Source: Ridgeia piscesae
Taxonomy: Eukaryota; Annelida; Polychaeta; Sabellida; Siboglinidae
DNA length: 64,000 nucleotides
Reading direction: 5' to 3'
Assembly (NCBI GenBank): GCA_025642075.2
Contig: JAODUO010000059.1
Span: 46,001-110,000, forward strand
Shown: piece after piece, positions 59,680 to 64,000 of the stretch
Layout: each line of letters starts with the position of its first letter
How positions within the stretch are numbered: position 1 is the first letter of the stretch
Made by a program: the position numbers and the translations under genes
The notes under the pieces: model-generated
Seen by the model: the letters and a program-made list of their open reading frames with translations, nothing else
What the model was told of the DNA's origin: nothing
Databases searched by the model: none

Positions 59680-62610
59680 TCTTAGTGGACCGTTGGGGCG
59701 CCCCAGATGACCTGGCAACCAGCTCCCTCCATTCCTCTCGCCTCTCAGTCTCCCTCATGGCGGCATCCAGCGTCATGCCCGTCTATTCCGGGATGTTGTC
59801 CTCCCATCTCTTTTTCTGTTTGCCTCGTCTTCGCCCTCCTTGCACTGTGCCCTGCAGGATTGTCTTGGCAAGCCCTGAAGATCTTGTTATGTGGCCGTAC
59901 CATTTCAGTTTGCGTCGTTTTACTGTGGTCAAGAGGTCTTCGTGGGGCCCAATGGCTTGCCGAGTTCTATTTCGCACCTCTTCGTTTGAGATGTGGTCTT
60001 TGTAGGTGTTGCCGAGGAGCTTTCTGAGGCATTTCATCTCCATGGCCTGTATCCTTCTCTCTGTGTCTGCTGTTAGTGTCCAAGACTCACAGGCATACAG
60101 GAATATGGACATGACTAGGGAGCGCATCAGTCTGATCTTTGAGCTGAGCGCTATATTCCTGTCATTCCAAATGGTCTTGAGTTTGGCGAGTGCTGCTCTG
60201 GCCTGGGAGATCCTTCATCTGCGATGATTGCTCCCAGATATTTGAACCTGTTGACGCAATCGAGTTTCTCGCCGTTGACCCTGGTGTCAGTGCTGAAGCC
60301 ATTGGTGTTGTTGGTCGTCAGTTTGGTCTTTTCTGCATTGATCTGCATGCCGAAGGCTGTAGACGTCTTGTCAAGGCGCTCCACCAAGTCAGCTAGCTCC
60401 TCTTCCCTTCCTGCCAGGCAATCTATGTCGTCGGCAAAACGCAAGTTTGTAATATTTCTACCACCAATGCTGACTGTCCCTTCATGGTCATTCAGTGCGT
60501 CAGTCATAATTCCCTTCAAGAAGATGTTGAAGACGGTGGGGGAGAGCACACAGCCTTGTCTTACTCCGACGGTGGTTCTGAACCAGTCCCCTATGCTATT
60601 GTTAAGGTAGACTGCGCTGGTGGCCTTCTCATAGAGGTTCTGTATCATTCTGATCAGGTTAGCGTTAATGTTGACGCTCTGCTCTGTTGTGCTGCGTCCT
60701 GGTCTGAAGCCTGCTTGTTCCTCAGCGATGATCGTTTCCGCTTGCGGCTTCAGTCGGTTCCGCAAGATTTTCAGCATAACTTTGCTCGGGTGGTTGATGA
60801 GGCTGATGGTACGATAGTTCTGGCATAGCTGTGGGTTGCCTTTCTTGGGGAGGGTGATGATGAGAGATTGGGTCCACGGCGTGGGCCACTCCTGCTGTCT
60901 GCCAGATCTTGTTGCAGATAGTTAGTAGGGCACTTATCATGGCTTCTCCCCCTGCCTGCACCAGCTCCGCTGAGACGTTGTCTGCTCCTGCTGACTTACC
61001 TTCTTGAGCGATTTCGCCGCTGCTTCCACTTCTTCGTGAAGGATGGGGTAGTTGTCGTTTTCGGTTGCTGGGGGGACGTTCAGTACTTCTGGGTCTCCTG
61101 TGGCTCTGTAGTTGTACAGCTCGGAGCAGTACTCGGACCAACTCTTTAGGGTGTCTTGTTCTTCAGTCAGACATTTTCCATCCTTGTCCTGTATGGTGGT
61201 GATTCGCCCTTGCTTTGTGCTGGTCAGGTCTTTCACCAGCTGGTAAGTTTTCTTGCTGTTATTCTTCTTCATGCTATCTGCGATGACCTGACACTGCTCT
61301 TCAATCCAGTTCATCTTTGCCTTTTTCATGCCTTTCTTGATTTCTTGGTTGGGTGCCCAGCCTTACTCCTTCCGTGTCTTTCTTCTTCTTCTTCTTCTTC
61401 TTCTTCAACTCCCTTCGTTTGTCGCACATATCAAGTAAGTCAGCTGTGACCCAGGGCTTCTTGACTGGGCGATGTTTGCCAAGGATCTCACTGGCGGTGT
61501 TGGTCACTGCTGTGTTGAAGGTGTTGATCAACGTGTCCATGCCTGTACCGTCAGCATCCAGAATGGTGAGCGCTGCAAATTTTCCTCCTATCATTGCGTG
61601 GAAGGCTTCTGCTATTTCGGGGTCCTTCAGCTTCTCAAGATCAAATTTGATCCTGGCGTGGCCGAGTTTCTTCACCCTCTTCAGCTGTAGCTTGAAGTTC
61701 ATCATGACGAGTTCATGGTCGCTTCCAATGTCGGCTCCAGGAAAGCTCCGTGTCTTGTTCACACTGGACCGGAAGTGCTTCCTTACCATGATGTAGTCTA
61801 TCTGGTTGTGGTACTTTCCGTTTGGGCTGTGCCACGTGGCTCTTCTGGATGCTTTGTGTGGGCCAAAGGTGTTCGCCAGCGTAAGGTCTTTGTAGCTGGC
61901 AAATTCCAGGAGCCTTAGACCTCTTTCATTTGATTTGGTGTTGCAGTATCTTCCACATGGTTCTCGTAAGCATCTTCTCCTATCTTGGCGTTCCAGTCGT
62001 CTTGCACCACTAGGATATCTTTCTTTGGAGTTTGGTCAAGGACTTCCTGCAGTTGTTCGTAGAAGTCTTCTACGCCTGTATGATGGTGATGTTGAATGGC
62101 GTTGCCCTCAGGCGGATGGTCATAAGTCGGCTGGAAATTGGCCGACAACCCATGACGCAGTTCACAGTGTTTTTGTGAATGAGGAATCCGACTCATTGTT
62201 CATGTTTGTCGTCTCGACCACTGAAGTACAGTTTGTGTCCTTCCTGGGTGGATGTTTCTCCGATGCTTTTCCACCGTACTTCACAGAGTCCTAGGATGTT
62301 CCAGCGGTATCTGTTCATCTCATGGGTGAGTTCATCTAGCTTGCCTGCTTCTCTCAGTGTTCTTACGTTCCATGTGCCCAAAATGATGTTGCTCGTAACA
62401 CTTGTTGTTCGGTATATCAGTCGCACACTGTCCACCTCCGCCCTGGTATACAGCGGAAGGCGCGGCCCTTTGTAACCCGGGCGACGGCCGATCCGGTATG
62501 GGTTGAGTAATGGTTGTCATCATCATGTGGCGTATCTTGGGCGGATGTCGCATGGCGGAGTCCATCCCTCTCCATGTCTGACCACCGCCGATGTCCTCCT
62601 TCTAGGTATA
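59680..62610 (-). mobile_element. Near full-length LINE with multiple frameshifts
   Basis: Reading the minus strand from 62600: endonuclease opening LGTWNVRTLREAGKLDEL and GLCEVRW; VQDDWNAKIGEDA; SDHELVMMNFKL; then AGADNVSAELVQAGGEA, EEQAGFRPGRSTTEQ, RQGCVLSPTVFNIFLKGIM, the catalytic box LRFADDIDC near 60425, VNRFKYLGAI, and C-terminal LKWYGHITRSSGLAKTIL. FADD is intact, but frames change at least five times. The family is common in lophotrochozoans; I infer an RTE- or jockey-like placement. It lies antisense in the putative first intron of the 59.2-kb exon. Confidence 0.88.
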
Positions 62611-62966
62611 TTGTTTAAACATTCACAAAATGTTAGAATGTGACAAACATTCAACGTTGACCAAACAATTACAAAACCTATTACCACGTATTGCTATTGT
62701 TTCTATTGTCGTTATTATTTTGTTGTTGTCGTAGCCCATTAATCATGATTCAATAACACGATTAAATAAAACACTAAGTGTATCATTCGATATAACTTTT
62801 GACACACACCAGTTAAATCGATGGCACTCTAATCATCTTCGCAACGGTAAATAATCGTTGGACTATCAATTTATCTATGCAAATGTTATGAAACAGGACT
62901 TATTTAATGTTGAACGACGAAGTGGAGAGAGGGCCACATGAGTGTTTTTTGTTGTATATACATTTG

Positions 62967-62967
<1 letters not shown>

Positions 62968-63015
<48 letters not shown>
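62968..63015. repeat. TA microsatellite
   Basis: TA tract that borders the hAT-like element and may be its insertion site. Confidence 0.9.
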
Positions 63016-63019
<4 letters not shown>

Positions 63020-63398
63020 TATGGGGTCAAATACATTTGTATTTGAAAGTATTTAAATACTTTTTTTAAAGTATTTGTATTTGACATTTAGGAATTGAAA
63101 GTATTTGTATTTGTATTTAAATACTTTCCTAAAGTATTTGATATTTCAAATACTTTTCAAATATTTTTTCAATCTTTCCTTCACTATGTTCGCGTAAGTT
63201 ACTGCTAAGCTAAATTAGCCAATGTGATATTAGTGACAGGGACTAAGACCTTAATTACACAGATTAGCACTTATCGGCACTAGCTTGCCAATTCCCATCC
63301 CGGGTGATATAAATGACAATTTTAGGAAGTATAAAGGTGGAATATTATTTTACAATATTTAAATATTGAATAACAAACATTAAATTATATATAATAAA

Positions 63399-63457
<59 letters not shown>

Positions 63458-63801
63458 GTGAAGTTAGCCAATAACTGTTTTGTAGAGAAATTATTACTTA
63501 TTAATATTACATGTGTAAACAAAATTTTATGACTGCAGAACTGTTAATTATTCAGGTTAAGTTAAGTTACACAACTTAGACAATGGCAATAAAGAAGATG
63601 TCTCGAACTGTTTGATATATCGTTTTGTTTCTTTTACCTATATAGTAATGTATCCTGAAAATGAAAAGTATTCGAAAAGTATTTGAAATATGTTTCAATG
63701 TATTTGTATTTAAATACATTTGCATTTAAAAGTATTTGTATTTGAATCCCTCAAAAGTATTTGTATTTAAATACATTTAAATGTATTTGACCCCATGTCT
63801 G
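63016..63801. mobile_element. Non-autonomous hAT-like element with AAATAC-type ends
   Basis: The left end cagatatggggtcaaatac and the inverted right end cagacatggggtcaaatac form terminal inverted repeats over 20 bp. Subterminal regions are packed with aaagtatttgtatttg motifs in both orientations. There is no ORF; a TA tract sits inside at 63412-63455. The flanks are TA repeats, so the 8-bp target duplication cannot be judged. Confidence 0.8.
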
Positions 63802-63814
63802 ATATGTAATTATA

Positions 63815-63872
63815 TATATATATATATTTAATTATATGTTTGTACATATATTGTACACACAAATGTATACAG

Positions 63873-63913
<41 letters not shown>

Positions 63914-63944
63914 GTGTGTTGGTATAAAATGTTATATATATGTG

Positions 63945-64000
<56 letters not shown>
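63815..64000. repeat. TA-rich compound microsatellite
   Basis: TA runs with tatgta and tacata variants extending to the window edge. Confidence 0.9.

Noticed and set aside
59604..60828. Plus-strand ORFs across 59.6-60.8 kb
   Set aside because: They are shadows of the minus-strand LINE.

Overview
The window is a piece of an animal nuclear genome. It is AT-rich and intron-rich, with GT-AG introns, many microsatellites and minisatellites, tRNA-derived SINEs, several LINE remnants and hAT-like terminal-repeat elements. The mix of repeats and the mollusc-like glycosyltransferase exon suggest a lophotrochozoan, most likely a mollusc. This is an inference; no marker sequence fixes the taxon.

The one large gene lies on the + strand at about 8.08-30.74 kb. 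I could assemble 25 exons whose intron phases agree throughout, giving about 1290 codons. They encode prodomain, reprolysin-like metalloprotease domain, disintegrin, Cys-rich, EGF, Thr/Ser-rich stalk, one transmembrane helix and a long cytoplasmic tail. It resembles the ADAM11/22/23 branch of membrane pseudoproteases. The zinc site is HQxxHxxGxxHD: the three histidines are present but the catalytic Glu is Gln. The signal peptide and first prodomain residues are missing and probably lie upstream. Three arrays of tandem repeats abut splice sites of this gene, and the repeat units carry copies or near-copies of those splice sites.

From 34.3 to 63.8 kb the window is mostly mobile DNA. It holds a LINE 3' remnant with an ACAGA microsatellite inside it (34.3-35.1 kb), a minus-strand LINE ending in a C2H2 zinc finger (35.9-37.6 kb), a short unrecognised hydrophobic ORF (37.6-38.0 kb), and a 5.6 kb nested structure bounded by hAT-like ends and an 8-bp target duplication (38.16-43.76 kb). 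That structure contains a tandem-duplicated end, a foldback MITE and a nearly intact CR1-like LINE. Next come a decayed copy of a multi-copy metazoan protein family (44.7-46.5 kb), one minus-strand exon of a DXD glycosyltransferase (46.9-47.4 kb), a 30-bp minisatellite, a CpG-rich TTACG/CGTAA cluster, a SINE inside a ~163-bp satellite-like array, and another C2H2 LINE tail flanked by microsatellites. After these lie an RTE-like LINE with a SINE inside, a candidate 5' coding exon of an unknown gene (59.2-59.4 kb), a minus-strand LINE in its putative first intron, and a hAT-like non-autonomous element (63.0-63.8 kb).

No rRNA, functional tRNA gene, CRISPR array or operon was seen. The genes do not form an evident pathway: the ADAM gene, the glycosyltransferase exon and the 59 kb exon appear independent.
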